A stretch of DNA of 64,000 bases from Paludibacteraceae bacterium (GTDB taxonomy: Bacteria > Bacteroidota > Bacteroidia > Bacteroidales > Paludibacteraceae), in contig JAFZLC010000010.1 in assembly GCA_017551675.1 (NCBI GenBank), forward strand, positions 54,618 to 118,617. Direction: 5' to 3'. Each line of letters opens with the position of its first letter. Position 1 is the stretch's first letter. The notes under the pieces were generated by a model that saw only the letters and a program-made list of their open reading frames with translations, searched no databases and had not been told where the DNA came from. This document shows positions 6,609-15,472 of this stretch, piece after piece. Position numbers and translations under genes: made by a program.

Positions 6609-9113
6609 TTAGTCATTAAAATCTTCAAATACATCATCGTCGCCTGACGATACGCCAGAACGTTCTTTCTTGTTCTTCTTGCTCGTCATATTACCAAAGT
6701 TATATGAGAGGTTGAAGTTGATTGTTCTACCACTCCAGCAAGACTCTGAATATTGATAGAAATCCTCTCCCCAAGTCTCAGACTTCCACTTCCTTGAATT
6801 AAGCAAGTCTCTCACAGAAAGCGTTGCAATCAGTTTCTTCTTTAGGAACGGCTTCTTCAATCCCATGTTAATATAGTAACTGCTCAATGATTTACCTTGC
6901 ACAGTGGCTCTAGGCGAACGATAGTTTCCTGATATTTGTAGGTTGAAGTCTTTAGGCAAAGAGAAATCAACAGAAGTCTGAGCAGACCAGCTAAAGCTTT
7001 GCTTGTCTTCAATCGTGACGTTTACCTCTGTCAACGAGCCATTCATCTTCGTGTTAATGTCATAGTTACCTCCGTTCAGTTTGTAATAATAGAGATTCAC
7101 ATTTGTAGTGAGGTTGACTATTTCCCAATGATTCTTTAATATCAATTCAAGACCCGTTGAATGGGAGGTGGTGATATTATCAAACGTACTGATCATGGCT
7201 TCGGTCGACATCCAGCTATAGCGTTGAATGACATCCTGCATCAGTTTGTAATAAAGGGAAGCCATAAAGGTATGTTTGTTAAAGTTCTTCACGTAATTGA
7301 ACTCCATTGAATTGGTGAATTCTGGATCTAGTTCAGGGTTACCGAATGAGATATTGGTAGAGTCGGCCACATTCACATAAGGGTTCAACCAATAACGGCG
7401 CGGACGACTGATTCTGCGTGTATAGCTCATTTGCAACTCGTCATTATCTGATAGTTTATAAGAGAAAAAGGCTGTAGGGAAAACATTAAAATATGGCTTT
7501 TTCGTGCTCTTCTCCCCTGTGGTGTTTAATGACCAATCGATATCAGTCAACTCTCCACGTAATCCCAACTGCATGGAGAATCGGTGGAAGGAATTGCCAT
7601 AGGATACATAACCCGCATATACGTTTTGGTGCAATTCAAAGTCGTTGTCCAACTCATGTTGTGGCGAGAACTCTTGTTCTTGATCCCTTTTTATGGAAGA
7701 ACGAACATCGCTGTATTGATTTTGGAAATTAAGTTTGACTCCAGCCTCAAGTTTGGAAGTGGACGTTAGCGGATTCACATAATCAATCTGTGTCTCAAAG
7801 TTACGATTGTGATTATTTGTTTGCTGGTTTTGTATGTAATCCATACTTGAGATGGATTGGTGGTTGCTATCAAAATTCTTTTGCTCATAATCCCTATTAC
7901 TATCAAACTTGTTAGCAGAGAAATTGAAGGAGGCAGATAGAATGTGCTTTTCTGAAAAAGAATGGGCATAATCGAACACGATATTGGTCATAAGTCGGTC
8001 ATTATCCGTTGTGGAGTTTCTCTCCTGGAAAGAGTTGAATCTGTCCACTCCCATCTCTCGGAATCCTTTGTTGTAGTTGATGAATTGGTCACGGTTTCTT
8101 CCTGCAATAGTGAAGAGACCAGTAAGGCCTATTCTGTTGAGGGAATCAATCTGACAATCTGTTCCCATGCGAATAATACCTGTATTCATGACATGGTTGG
8201 TCTCATTATCCTGATTCATCAGCAGAGTGTCTGTATCATACGTTTCACGTTCTGTTCTACCATCACCGATATTCTTACGGTTGGTATATCCAACATTGGC
8301 GAAGGATGACCATTTACCCTTCATAAAGTTAATGTTAGCAGCAACATTTCCTCCTGGCTTTCCACCCCATGGATATGAGATACCTGCAGAGACAGAACCA
8401 TAGTAGGATGCTTTATTGTCTGATTTTTTCATGACAATGTTGATGATACCCGCAGAACCCTCTGCATCGAATTTAGAAGATGGATTGGTGATTACCTCCA
8501 CACGTTCGATACTTCCAGCTGGCAATTGTTCCAATATTTCACCTCTGTTCTCATCAGAGAGTCCGGAAGGCTTTCCGTTGATATAGATCTCTACATTCTC
8601 ATTGTTTCGCATCGAAACATTACCCTCTACATCCACCTCTATGGAAGGTATCTCTTTCAACACTTCACTTGCCGACATACCTTCAGAAACAGCACTCTCA
8701 TTCACCAAAAAGGTTTTCTTGTCTATATCCACATTCAATGTAGATCTTTTAGCACTCACCTCAACGGCAGTAAGCAATACTGCATCTTCCTGCAGAATAA
8801 TCTTACTATATTTCCTTGTGGGTTTCTCTTTTGTAAGCACCACATCTATCGTTTTCGTCCTGAATCCCACATAGGTAATCTCAAGTTTAAAGTTACCCTC
8901 CGTCAGATCTTTGAGTTCAAAAAAGCCATCCATATCGGTGGCATTCCCTTTAAACATAGATTTCTCACCAGACTTGTATAAAACAACAGACGCAGATGGA
9001 AGAGGATCTCCACCTGCATCTACGATTTTTCCCGATATTTTATACTCTTCAGCATGAAGAGTAACTAAACCCCAAAAGATCAAAACAACTGTACATACAA
9101 TTTTCGTTCTCAT
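6609..9113 (-). CDS. outer-membrane TonB-receptor-like beta-barrel protein
   Basis: 834 aa. A signal peptide (about 1-21) is followed by a carboxypeptidase-D regulatory-like domain (about 24-105, YKISGKIVDAGGDPLPSASV), a plug domain (about 130-230, with VEVITNPSSKFDAEGSAGIINIVMKK) and a beta barrel of about 580 residues (outer-membrane protein beta-barrel family 3 type). A last barrel strand motif (INFNLSYNFGN) is followed by an unusual charged and acidic tail of about 25 residues (KKNKKERSG...DDDVFEDFND). The ligand is unknown. There is no SusD partner, so it is not a classical SusCD pair. Together with the adjoining MFS gene it suggests uptake or surface handling of a small compound, which is inference. 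Confidence 0.85.
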   Translation of the reverse strand: MRTKIVCTVVLIFWGLVTLHAEEYKISGKIVDAGGDPLPSASVVLYKSGEKSMFKGNATDMDGFFELKDLTEGNFKLEITYVGFRTKTIDVVLTKEKPTRKYSKIILQEDAVLLTAVEVSAKRSTLNVDIDKKTFLVNESAVSEGMSASEVLKEIPSIEVDVEGNVSMRNNENVEIYINGKPSGLSDENRGEILEQLPAGSIERVEVITNPSSKFDAEGSAGIINIVMKKSDNKASYYGSVSAGISYPWGGKPGGNVAANINFMKGKWSSFANVGYTNRKNIGDGRTERETYDTDTLLMNQDNETNHVMNTGIIRMGTDCQIDSLNRIGLTGLFTIAGRNRDQFINYNKGFREMGVDRFNSFQERNSTTDNDRLMTNIVFDYAHSFSEKHILSASFNFSANKFDSNRDYEQKNFDSNHQSISSMDYIQNQQTNNHNRNFETQIDYVNPLTSTSKLEAGVKLNFQNQYSDVRSSIKRDQEQEFSPQHELDNDFELHQNVYAGYVSYGNSFHRFSMQLGLRGELTDIDWSLNTTGEKSTKKPYFNVFPTAFFSYKLSDNDELQMSYTRRISRPRRYWLNPYVNVADSTNISFGNPELDPEFTNSMEFNYVKNFNKHTFMASLYYKLMQDVIQRYSWMSTEAMISTFDNITTSHSTGLELILKNHWEIVNLTTNVNLYYYKLNGGNYDINTKMNGSLTEVNVTIEDKQSFSWSAQTSVDFSLPKDFNLQISGNYRSPRATVQGKSLSSYYINMGLKKPFLKKKLIATLSVRDLLNSRKWKSETWGEDFYQYSESCWSGRTINFNLSYNFGNMTSKKNKKERSGVSSGDDDVFEDFND

Positions 9114-9155
9114 AAGCTCAATTCTAAATTTATAGTTCTAATTGTGTTTTATTTA

Positions 9156-11216
9156 TTACGCATCCGAAGTCTTCGAACTATCCTGTTCGCTCGTATCCTT
9201 TGCTTCCGTATCAGTTGGCTGATCCGTCGGCATAGTGTTTACTACTTCCGGAGACTCTTGTGTCGTCGATTCTTCACCCTCATTTTCCTTCGTTTTCTTT
9301 GATTCACTCTCTTCACTCAGTTCTTCTGATCTTGATTTCCAAGGACGTTTACCAAAAATACGTTCCACATCATCTGCAAAGATAACCTCTTTTTCAATCA
9401 ATTGATTTGCCAATTGTTTCATACCATCAAGGTTTTCTCTCAGAATTGACTTAGCACGTTCATATTGTTCTTCAATCAGTTTTTTCACTTCATCATCGAT
9501 GATCTTGGCCGTCTCTTCACTATAAGGTTTGCTGAAAGAGTATTCAGAACCCGTTGAATCATAATAGGAGATATTGGCCAGTTTATCGCTGAATCCATAA
9601 TAAACGATCATTGCATACGCTTTCTTAGTAGTGCTTTCCAAGTCGGCAAGTGCACCTGTGGAAATCTCATTGTAGATAAGTTCCTCCGCTGCACGACCCG
9701 CCAATGTGGCGCATATCTCATCAAGCAAATGGTTAACAGTGACATGTTGATGTTCCTCTGGAATATACCATGCTGCACCAAGAGCTCTTCCGCGTGGCAC
9801 GATAGTCACCTTCACCAATGGATTAGCAAATTGAAGTTTCCAACTCACTGTTGCATGTCCCGCCTCATGAATAGCCGTCGACTCTTTTTCTGCCTTAGTC
9901 AGAATTGCATTCTTCTTTTCCAAACCACCAACGATACGATCTACCGCATCAAGGAAGTCTTGTTTCTCCACCGATTTCTTTTCCTTACGAGCTGCTATCA
10001 AAGCGGCCTCATTACATACATTGGCAATATCCGCTCCAGAGAAGCCAGGTGTCTGACGAGAAAGGAAGTCTACATCCACATCATCACTGATCTTCACATT
10101 ACGCAAATGCACGTTGAAGATTTCCTTACGATCATGCACATCAGGAAGATCGACAGCAATCTGACGGTCAAAACGTCCTGGACGAAGGAGAGCCTTATCC
10201 AAGATATCTGCACGGTTGGTAGCCGCCAATATGATGACACCACTATTAGAACCAAAGCCATCCATTTCGGTAAGCAATTGGTTCAATGTGTTCTCTCGCT
10301 CATCGTTTGAGTTCATATTCGGATTACGACCTCTCGCACGACCCACAGCATCGATCTCATCAATGAAGACGATGCATGGCGATTTCTCTTTCGCTTGTCT
10401 GAACAAGTCGCGTACACGGGAAGCACCCACACCCACAAACATCTCGACAAAGTCGGATCCAGACATAGAGAAGAAAGGTACATCAGCCTCGCCAGCTACA
10501 GCCTTCGCCAGCAATGTTTTTCCTGTTCCTGGAGGGCCTACCAACAAAGCGCCCTTAGGAATCTTACCACCCAATTCTGTATACTTATTAGGATTCTTCA
10601 AGAAGTGAACAATCTCTTGAACCTCTTCCTTCGCTTCAGAAAGTCCTGCAACATCTTTAAAGGTGATCTTATTATTGGTATTGTTTTTATCAAATAGCTT
10701 CGCTTTGGACTGACCAACGCTGAAAATACCGCCGCCGCCAGGTCCACCGCCCATCCGTTTCATCATTAACACCCAAAATGCAACCATTATAACGAATGGA
10801 AGAACCCACATCATATAATTTGAGAAATCAGGAGCCTCTTCAAAGAACACTTTTGTCTTCTTATTAGAACTTTTCTCCCACTCTGCCATATCCTTGGTGA
10901 TCTGTTCAGCTGAAGGTATCTGAATCTGAATAATAGGCTTACGTACAAATTTTGCTGAATCTTTTCCAAACACCTCAGCTATTTTCTCAGGAACAATCTT
11001 AACTTCCGCCACATTCTGGTTGCCGATAACATTGATGTTTTCAACCGCACCTATTTCAATCAGATGAGGAATGTCACTATAAGAGAACCTCTTCGATTCA
11101 GTCGCATCACCAGAAAACATTATATAGATTAAAAATCCGAAGATGAGTATGTAGATCCAATTCAGCGAGAACTTGAACTCTTTTTTAAAAATTGGTTTTT
11201 TATTGTTATCTGCCAT
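9156..11216 (-). CDS. ftsH: ATP-dependent zinc metalloprotease FtsH
   Basis: Membrane-anchored AAA+ protease that removes misfolded and regulatory membrane proteins, 686 aa. It has membrane segments at about 17-35 and 133-152 with a periplasmic domain between them. The AAA domain has Walker A GPPGTGKT (227-234), Walker [13 protein letters not shown], and the second-region arginines in RPGRFDR. The peptidase domain has the zinc motif HEAGH near residue 448. The C-terminus is a low-complexity Ser/Glu/Thr-rich tail of about 50 residues, longer than in E. coli. It follows rsfS at 58 bases, a neighbour order common in Bacteroidota. Confidence 0.97.
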   Translation of the reverse strand: MADNNKKPIFKKEFKFSLNWIYILIFGFLIYIMFSGDATESKRFSYSDIPHLIEIGAVENINVIGNQNVAEVKIVPEKIAEVFGKDSAKFVRKPIIQIQIPSAEQITKDMAEWEKSSNKKTKVFFEEAPDFSNYMMWVLPFVIMVAFWVLMMKRMGGGPGGGGIFSVGQSKAKLFDKNNTNNKITFKDVAGLSEAKEEVQEIVHFLKNPNKYTELGGKIPKGALLVGPPGTGKTLLAKAVAGEADVPFFSMSGSDFVEMFVGVGASRVRDLFRQAKEKSPCIVFIDEIDAVGRARGRNPNMNSNDERENTLNQLLTEMDGFGSNSGVIILAATNRADILDKALLRPGRFDRQIAVDLPDVHDRKEIFNVHLRNVKISDDVDVDFLSRQTPGFSGADIANVCNEAALIAARKEKKSVEKQDFLDAVDRIVGGLEKKNAILTKAEKESTAIHEAGHATVSWKLQFANPLVKVTIVPRGRALGAAWYIPEEHQHVTVNHLLDEICATLAGRAAEELIYNEISTGALADLESTTKKAYAMIVYYGFSDKLANISYYDSTGSEYSFSKPYSEETAKIIDDEVKKLIEEQYERAKSILRENLDGMKQLANQLIEKEVIFADDVERIFGKRPWKSRSEELSEESESKKTKENEGEESTTQESPEVVNTMPTDQPTDTEAKDTSEQDSSKTSDA

Positions 11217-11274
11217 ATTCTATATTGTAATTTATTTAGGTTCATTTCGTACCGGGGAAAATCAAATGGATGAA

Positions 11275-11652
11275 CTACAATTCATCTGGATATTCCGTGA
11301 TGACTGCATCCTCCCAAAGATCTTCCAATTTGTAGAAGTCTCTCAACTCAGGTTGGAACACATGAACAATCACCTCACCATAATCAAGAGCAATCCATTG
11401 CGAATTAGCATATCCATCCGTTCCAAAAGGTTTCACCTTGATTTGTTCACGTACATAATCCTTTACAGAATCAGCTATAGAGGTGACGTGAGTATTGGAC
11501 CTTCCCTGACATATAACGAAGTAACGGAACACATAATTGTCTATCTGAGACATATCTACAGCAACAATTTTTTCGCCCTTCACTTCGCGAATACCTTCTA
11601 CTATCTTATCAACCAACAATGTGGTCTCATCCAAAATTTTCTTTTTTGCCAT
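11275..11652 (-). CDS. rsfS: ribosome silencing factor RsfS
   Basis: 125-aa RsfS/YbeB/Iojap protein that binds ribosomal protein uL14 and blocks subunit joining in starved cells (family knowledge). Family marks are VAVDMSQIDNYVFRYFVICQGRSNTHVTSIADSV, and the DYGEVIVHVFQPELRDFYKLEDLW segment with the conserved WIALDYG. Its start lies only 1 base after the argH stop codon, and ftsH is next downstream, so argH-rsfS-ftsH look co-transcribed. Confidence 0.95.
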   Translation of the reverse strand: MAKKKILDETTLLVDKIVEGIREVKGEKIVAVDMSQIDNYVFRYFVICQGRSNTHVTSIADSVKDYVREQIKVKPFGTDGYANSQWIALDYGEVIVHVFQPELRDFYKLEDLWEDAVITEYPDEL

Positions 11653-11653
11653 A

Positions 11654-12994
11654 TTATTTGTTCAATAGTTTATGAATAGCATTATCCACCTTATCGAATG
11701 TAAATTCATTCATGGATTGCTTCATTAAGTCTTGTATCTTATCATTGCAAAGGTTGCCAATGCTTCCTTCGTGTGAATGATGAATGTTTTTGTTTGGTTT
11801 GAAATTTCCTGCTTCAATATCCAATCCCACTTTTTTATAGGCATCGCGGAATGGCATTCCCTCCACCACTAAGCGATTCACCTCTTCCACACTAAAGATG
11901 AAGTCATACTTAGGATCATCCAGAATGTTCTCCTTAATCTTCACCTCACGCATGATGTGAGTGGTCATCTTCAAGCAATCTCGTAACTCATCGAATACAG
12001 GAATGAAGATCTCCTTGATAATCTGCAAATCACGGAAGTAACCCGAAGGCAGATTGTTCATGATCATCATGATCTGCTGAGGCAAAGTCTGTATCTTATT
12101 GCATTTTGCGCGAGTCAATTCAAAGACATCAGGATTTTTCTTATGTGGCATGATGCTGGAACCGGTTGTGCACTCATCTGGCAACTTTATGAAACTGAAG
12201 TTTTGACTTGTAAACATACAAGAGTCAAACGCTAGTTTGGAGATGGTAGCTGCAATACCAGCCATAGCAAATGCAACTGTTTTCTCTATCTTACCACGAC
12301 CCATCTGAGCGTAGATGACGTTGTAATCCATCGAATCAAATCCGAGGAGGTCGGTTGTCATCTGACGATTCAATGGGAAAGAAGAACCGTAGCCGGCAGC
12401 AGAACCCAAAGGATTACGGTTGGTCATCTTCCAAGCAGCCAACAATAGTGCCATATCGTCCACCAAACTCTCTGCATAAGCACCAAACCATAAGCCAAAA
12501 GAGGATGGCATGGCGATTTGCAAGTGAGTGTAGCCTGGCAACAATACGTTTTTATATTTGTTGCTTTGTTCAATCAACACATTGAAAAGTTCCTCCACAC
12601 CCTCTGCGATGGAACGAATCTGCTCACGCGTGAAGAGCTTCATATCAAGAAGCACCTGATCGTTGCGTGAACGTCCACTATGTATCTTTTTACCAAGATC
12701 TCCCAACTTGCGGGTGAGTAGCAACTCCACTTGTGAATGAACATCCTCCACACCCTCTTCAATCTCGAATTTGCCAGATTCAGCTAGTGCATAAATGGCC
12801 TTCAGTTCTTTCAAAAGAATTGGCAATTCATCTTTCCCTAACAACCCAATCGATTCAAGCATAGTGATATGAGCCATAGAGCCTAACACATCATGTTTCG
12901 CAAGAAAAAGATCCATTTCGCGATCTCTTCCAATAGTAAAGCGCTCGATCTCTTCATTCGTAGCCTTACCCTTATCCCATAATTTCTGAGCCAT
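11654..12994 (-). CDS. argH: argininosuccinate lyase
   Basis: Last enzyme of arginine synthesis; it splits argininosuccinate to arginine and fumarate. 446 aa, fumarase/aspartase superfamily. The signature loop GSSIMPHKKNPD holds the catalytic serine. HSRNDQVL (SGRSRNDQ region) and TPGYTHLQIAMP-type residues (PGYTHLQIA) form the rest of the active site. It is slightly shorter than E. coli ArgH (457). The start at 12994 fits the family N-terminus MAQKLWDKG. Its leader contains a hairpin belonging to the interspersed repeat family. No other arginine genes are in the window. Confidence 0.95.
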   Translation of the reverse strand: MAQKLWDKGKATNEEIERFTIGRDREMDLFLAKHDVLGSMAHITMLESIGLLGKDELPILLKELKAIYALAESGKFEIEEGVEDVHSQVELLLTRKLGDLGKKIHSGRSRNDQVLLDMKLFTREQIRSIAEGVEELFNVLIEQSNKYKNVLLPGYTHLQIAMPSSFGLWFGAYAESLVDDMALLLAAWKMTNRNPLGSAAGYGSSFPLNRQMTTDLLGFDSMDYNVIYAQMGRGKIEKTVAFAMAGIAATISKLAFDSCMFTSQNFSFIKLPDECTTGSSIMPHKKNPDVFELTRAKCNKIQTLPQQIMMIMNNLPSGYFRDLQIIKEIFIPVFDELRDCLKMTTHIMREVKIKENILDDPKYDFIFSVEEVNRLVVEGMPFRDAYKKVGLDIEAGNFKPNKNIHHSHEGSIGNLCNDKIQDLMKQSMNEFTFDKVDNAIHKLLNK

Positions 12995-13014
12995 TCAGTA
13001 ACTTTTTATTTAAA

Positions 13015-13035
13015 CGGTGAATTTATAACTCACCT
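13015..13035 (-). repeat. interspersed hairpin, half copy in argH leader
   Basis: Read on the minus strand as AGGTGAGTTATAAATTCACC followed by GTTTAAA. It is the same hairpin unit as the left end of the 4063-4140 element. GGTGAGTT pairs with AATTCACC, where the other copy has AATTCATC, so a base change keeps the pairing. It lies about 20 bases upstream of the argH ATG. Confidence 0.6.
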
Positions 13036-13068
13036 GTATTCTTGTGATAATATTATCAAATTAAAAGA

Positions 13069-13076
13069 CAAATGTA
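13069..13076 (-). promoter_or_regulatory. candidate -7 element of argH promoter
   Basis: On the minus strand TACATTTG, a perfect -7 element, about 75 bases before the argH start. I could not find a good TTTG -33 element at the expected distance, so confidence is modest. The repeat hairpin would lie in the 5' leader of the transcript. Confidence 0.45.
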
Positions 13077-13357
13077 CGAAAATTAATTAAGGTGACTCCT
13101 ATAATTTTCAGTGTTTTTATAAAAGTTTCGTGATGGAGCAAGGAATATAACTTTTTAAAATGCATAAATAAATTCATATTTAGGTCAATGTAAGTAATTT
13201 TTTATTTTTTTATTATCGTCATCAATACAACAAATATTTATAGTAATGATTTATCAAGACATAAAAATTTAGTCTATTATCTTTTTATAAACTTAACGTA
13301 ACTTATTAAATAATAATAAAATATAATGTCAAAAAGAGAAAAAACTCCTCATATTTC
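13077..13357. other. AT-rich divergent intergenic region
   Basis: Very AT-rich region between the divergent argH and phospholipase C-like genes. It includes a TATCTTTT (13278-13285) that may be a weak -7 element for the plus-strand gene. No reading frame or stable hairpin stands out. Confidence 0.5.
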
Positions 13358-14362
13358 ATGACTCTACAAGCCATTTTAGATACTTTTGAACTTATGAAGA
13401 AGTACACACACGCATGGATGGCTTTTATGGCCATCAAAAGATTACAAGTCATAGCAACATCCGAGGATGATGCTGTAATAAAAAATGTAAGCGAAGAGGT
13501 AAGAAATCATGCCAAAACGCTAGTAAGATGGTTCAAAAACTATCGCGACTTCGTGATTGAGGGCGCATGGTATCCTGATGATGTGTTCAAAGACATGAGT
13601 TCGAGTCACATCGTCAAATACAAGCCTAATCCGAATGGATCGCCATGTAAGTTTAGGAACTTGACATCCACGCATTCCATTGCAACCATGATGAGGAAAA
13701 AGTCTCCTCTCTACAACATACCCTATACCATCACGCAAGGCAACTGTGCAGACAGATGTGAATCGATTGCTCACAGCATTGTGGACAACTTTAAAATGCT
13801 ACACGAAGAGGAACGGGGATGCCCACTTGTCCCTTCAAACAATCACATAGCCATGAGATTCTTCATCTTGAGTCACTATGTAGCCGACTGCCACATGCCA
13901 CTGCATTGCGACGAACGTCCCTTCTCCGACGAAAAGGGTATACATGGTTCCATCGAAAAGAAATGGGAAGACCAGGTGAAAGCTTCATACGATTTAGACA
14001 TAGACAACAAAAGGTTTTTCTACGACCCCAAAGGATACCCTCTACCTCTAAGTCTCACTCCTCTTATGAAAAGTGTGGAAGAGGAAATCGCCTCTCGTCC
14101 ATACGTCCACAGTTGGGGAACAGACAATTCAAGCACTTGGGACTATATGAGTGCTGTGTCTCAATATTCTTATCTATTTGCTCGTTATCTAGTGCCCGAA
14201 TCTTTCGGCAACACCCAAGGCATCAAAGAATTTATGAATCAAACCGAATGGGGATTGAAATTCGACGAGTACAATAAGATGATTTTTTGCGATGCAATTG
14301 ACTCTATTGCCCGAATATGGCTCCATATATGGATTCGATATAAAAAATGGCTTAAAGAGTGA
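13358..14362 (+). CDS. zinc-dependent phospholipase C / S1-P1 nuclease-fold protein
   Basis: 334 aa. I align its metal ligands by eye with the Bacillus phospholipase C/S1-P1 nuclease fold: His18 (THAW), Asp74 or Asp75 (GAWYPDD), His84 (SSSHIVKY), His173 and Asp177 with His179/His183 (HYVADCHMPLH), then His196 and Glu200 (GIHGSIEKKWE). That is the full trinuclear zinc set in the right order. The substrate could be phospholipid head groups or nucleic acid; sequence alone does not decide. The family is normally exported, yet neither the start used here nor an internal ATG at 13394 gives a signal peptide. The neighbouring DUF445 gene is 138 bases downstream. Confidence 0.75.
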   Translation: MTLQAILDTFELMKKYTHAWMAFMAIKRLQVIATSEDDAVIKNVSEEVRNHAKTLVRWFKNYRDFVIEGAWYPDDVFKDMSSSHIVKYKPNPNGSPCKFRNLTSTHSIATMMRKKSPLYNIPYTITQGNCADRCESIAHSIVDNFKMLHEEERGCPLVPSNNHIAMRFFILSHYVADCHMPLHCDERPFSDEKGIHGSIEKKWEDQVKASYDLDIDNKRFFYDPKGYPLPLSLTPLMKSVEEEIASRPYVHSWGTDNSSTWDYMSAVSQYSYLFARYLVPESFGNTQGIKEFMNQTEWGLKFDEYNKMIFCDAIDSIARIWLHIWIRYKKWLKE

Positions 14363-14500
14363 TGCCAACAAAGAGTAGGCATAAGATGAATTTTGCAAAT
14401 TAATTTCTACAAATTTATTACTTTTGTCACACAAACCTCTGATTTGCGCCATCTCGCAAATTGAAGGCTTAACGATTGTATTTTCTAAAATTGACGTGTC

Positions 14501-15412
14501 ATGTGGTATCACTATTTAATTCCTCCCGTTGTGGGCGCTGCCATTGGTTATTTCACCAACGAATTGGCTATTAAGATGCTATTTCGTCCGAAGACTCCAA
14601 AATACATCTTCGGCATGAGAGTTCCATTCACCCCAGGAATCATTCCTAAAGAGAAAAATCGCATTGCCACTGCTATTGGAGAGACCATCAGCAAAAACCT
14701 GATGGACAAAGAGACCATGACTAAAAGTCTGCTCTCCGACGAGATGATTTTGAAGCTGAGCAACGCCATCGACACCTTCGTCAACACACAGAAGGAGAAC
14801 CCCGAAGACGTGCGCACATTTCTTTCTCACTACATCAATTTAGAAGATATGGATAAGATCGTAGAAGAGACGTCAGAAAGATTCTCTAATAGTATCAGTA
14901 CGAAAATAGCCAACTCTAATTTGGGAGAAGAGATTTCCTCGAAAGTGGTGGAATATGCTATGGAACAATCCAAAAACTCCCTCTTGGGACTGTTTGGCAC
15001 AGATAAAATCATCCAATTACTATCAAAACCAACAGAAAAAATACTAAGCAAACATATTGGAAACATCCTAAGCAACAATGCAAAAGAGATAATTAGTCCG
15101 ATGGTAGACGGACAAATCAACAGTTTCATGGAGACACCCGTATGCAATTTCATACAAGGGCGAGAAGAGGGTATTGAAAAGATCAAAACAATGATCTTAG
15201 ATGCTTATAAAAACATTATTTCCAATCAGTTGCCACGCATACTCGAATCCATCGACATCAAGAAAATCGTGGAGGATAGAATCAACGGAATGAAAATAGA
15301 AGAGACCGAGCAACTCACATACGGTGTGGTCAGCAACGAACTACGTGCTATCGTGCTATTAGGAGCACTTTTAGGAGGAATTATCGGACTGGCTAATCTG
15401 GCCTTTATTTAA
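14501..15412 (+). CDS. DUF445 family membrane-associated protein
   Basis: 303 aa, YheB/DUF445-like. The N-terminal hydrophobic segment YLIPPVVGAAIGYFTNELAIKMLFRP contains the family signature GYxTNxLAIxMLFRP. FTPGIIPKEKNRIATAIGE follows, then a long helical region, and there is a C-terminal hydrophobic segment (about 280-302, LGALLGGIIGLANLAFI). The topology is two terminal membrane anchors around a cytosolic or periplasmic helical body. The biochemical role of the family is not established. It is convergent with sppA. Confidence 0.85.
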   Translation: MWYHYLIPPVVGAAIGYFTNELAIKMLFRPKTPKYIFGMRVPFTPGIIPKEKNRIATAIGETISKNLMDKETMTKSLLSDEMILKLSNAIDTFVNTQKENPEDVRTFLSHYINLEDMDKIVEETSERFSNSISTKIANSNLGEEISSKVVEYAMEQSKNSLLGLFGTDKIIQLLSKPTEKILSKHIGNILSNNAKEIISPMVDGQINSFMETPVCNFIQGREEGIEKIKTMILDAYKNIISNQLPRILESIDIKKIVEDRINGMKIEETEQLTYGVVSNELRAIVLLGALLGGIIGLANLAFI

Positions 15413-15472
15413 TCTTTAAACTTGATTAGGCACACCTATTCCACGGATCATTCCACAGAATAACAATGTGTA

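Noticed and set aside
9729..10697. Plus-strand frames opposite ftsH
   Set aside because: They are shadows of a highly conserved gene and carry no start or domain evidence.
15413..15472. Repeated ATTCCAC motif between DUF445 and sppA as a terminator or operator
   Set aside because: It pairs poorly, has no T-run and is too short to separate from chance.
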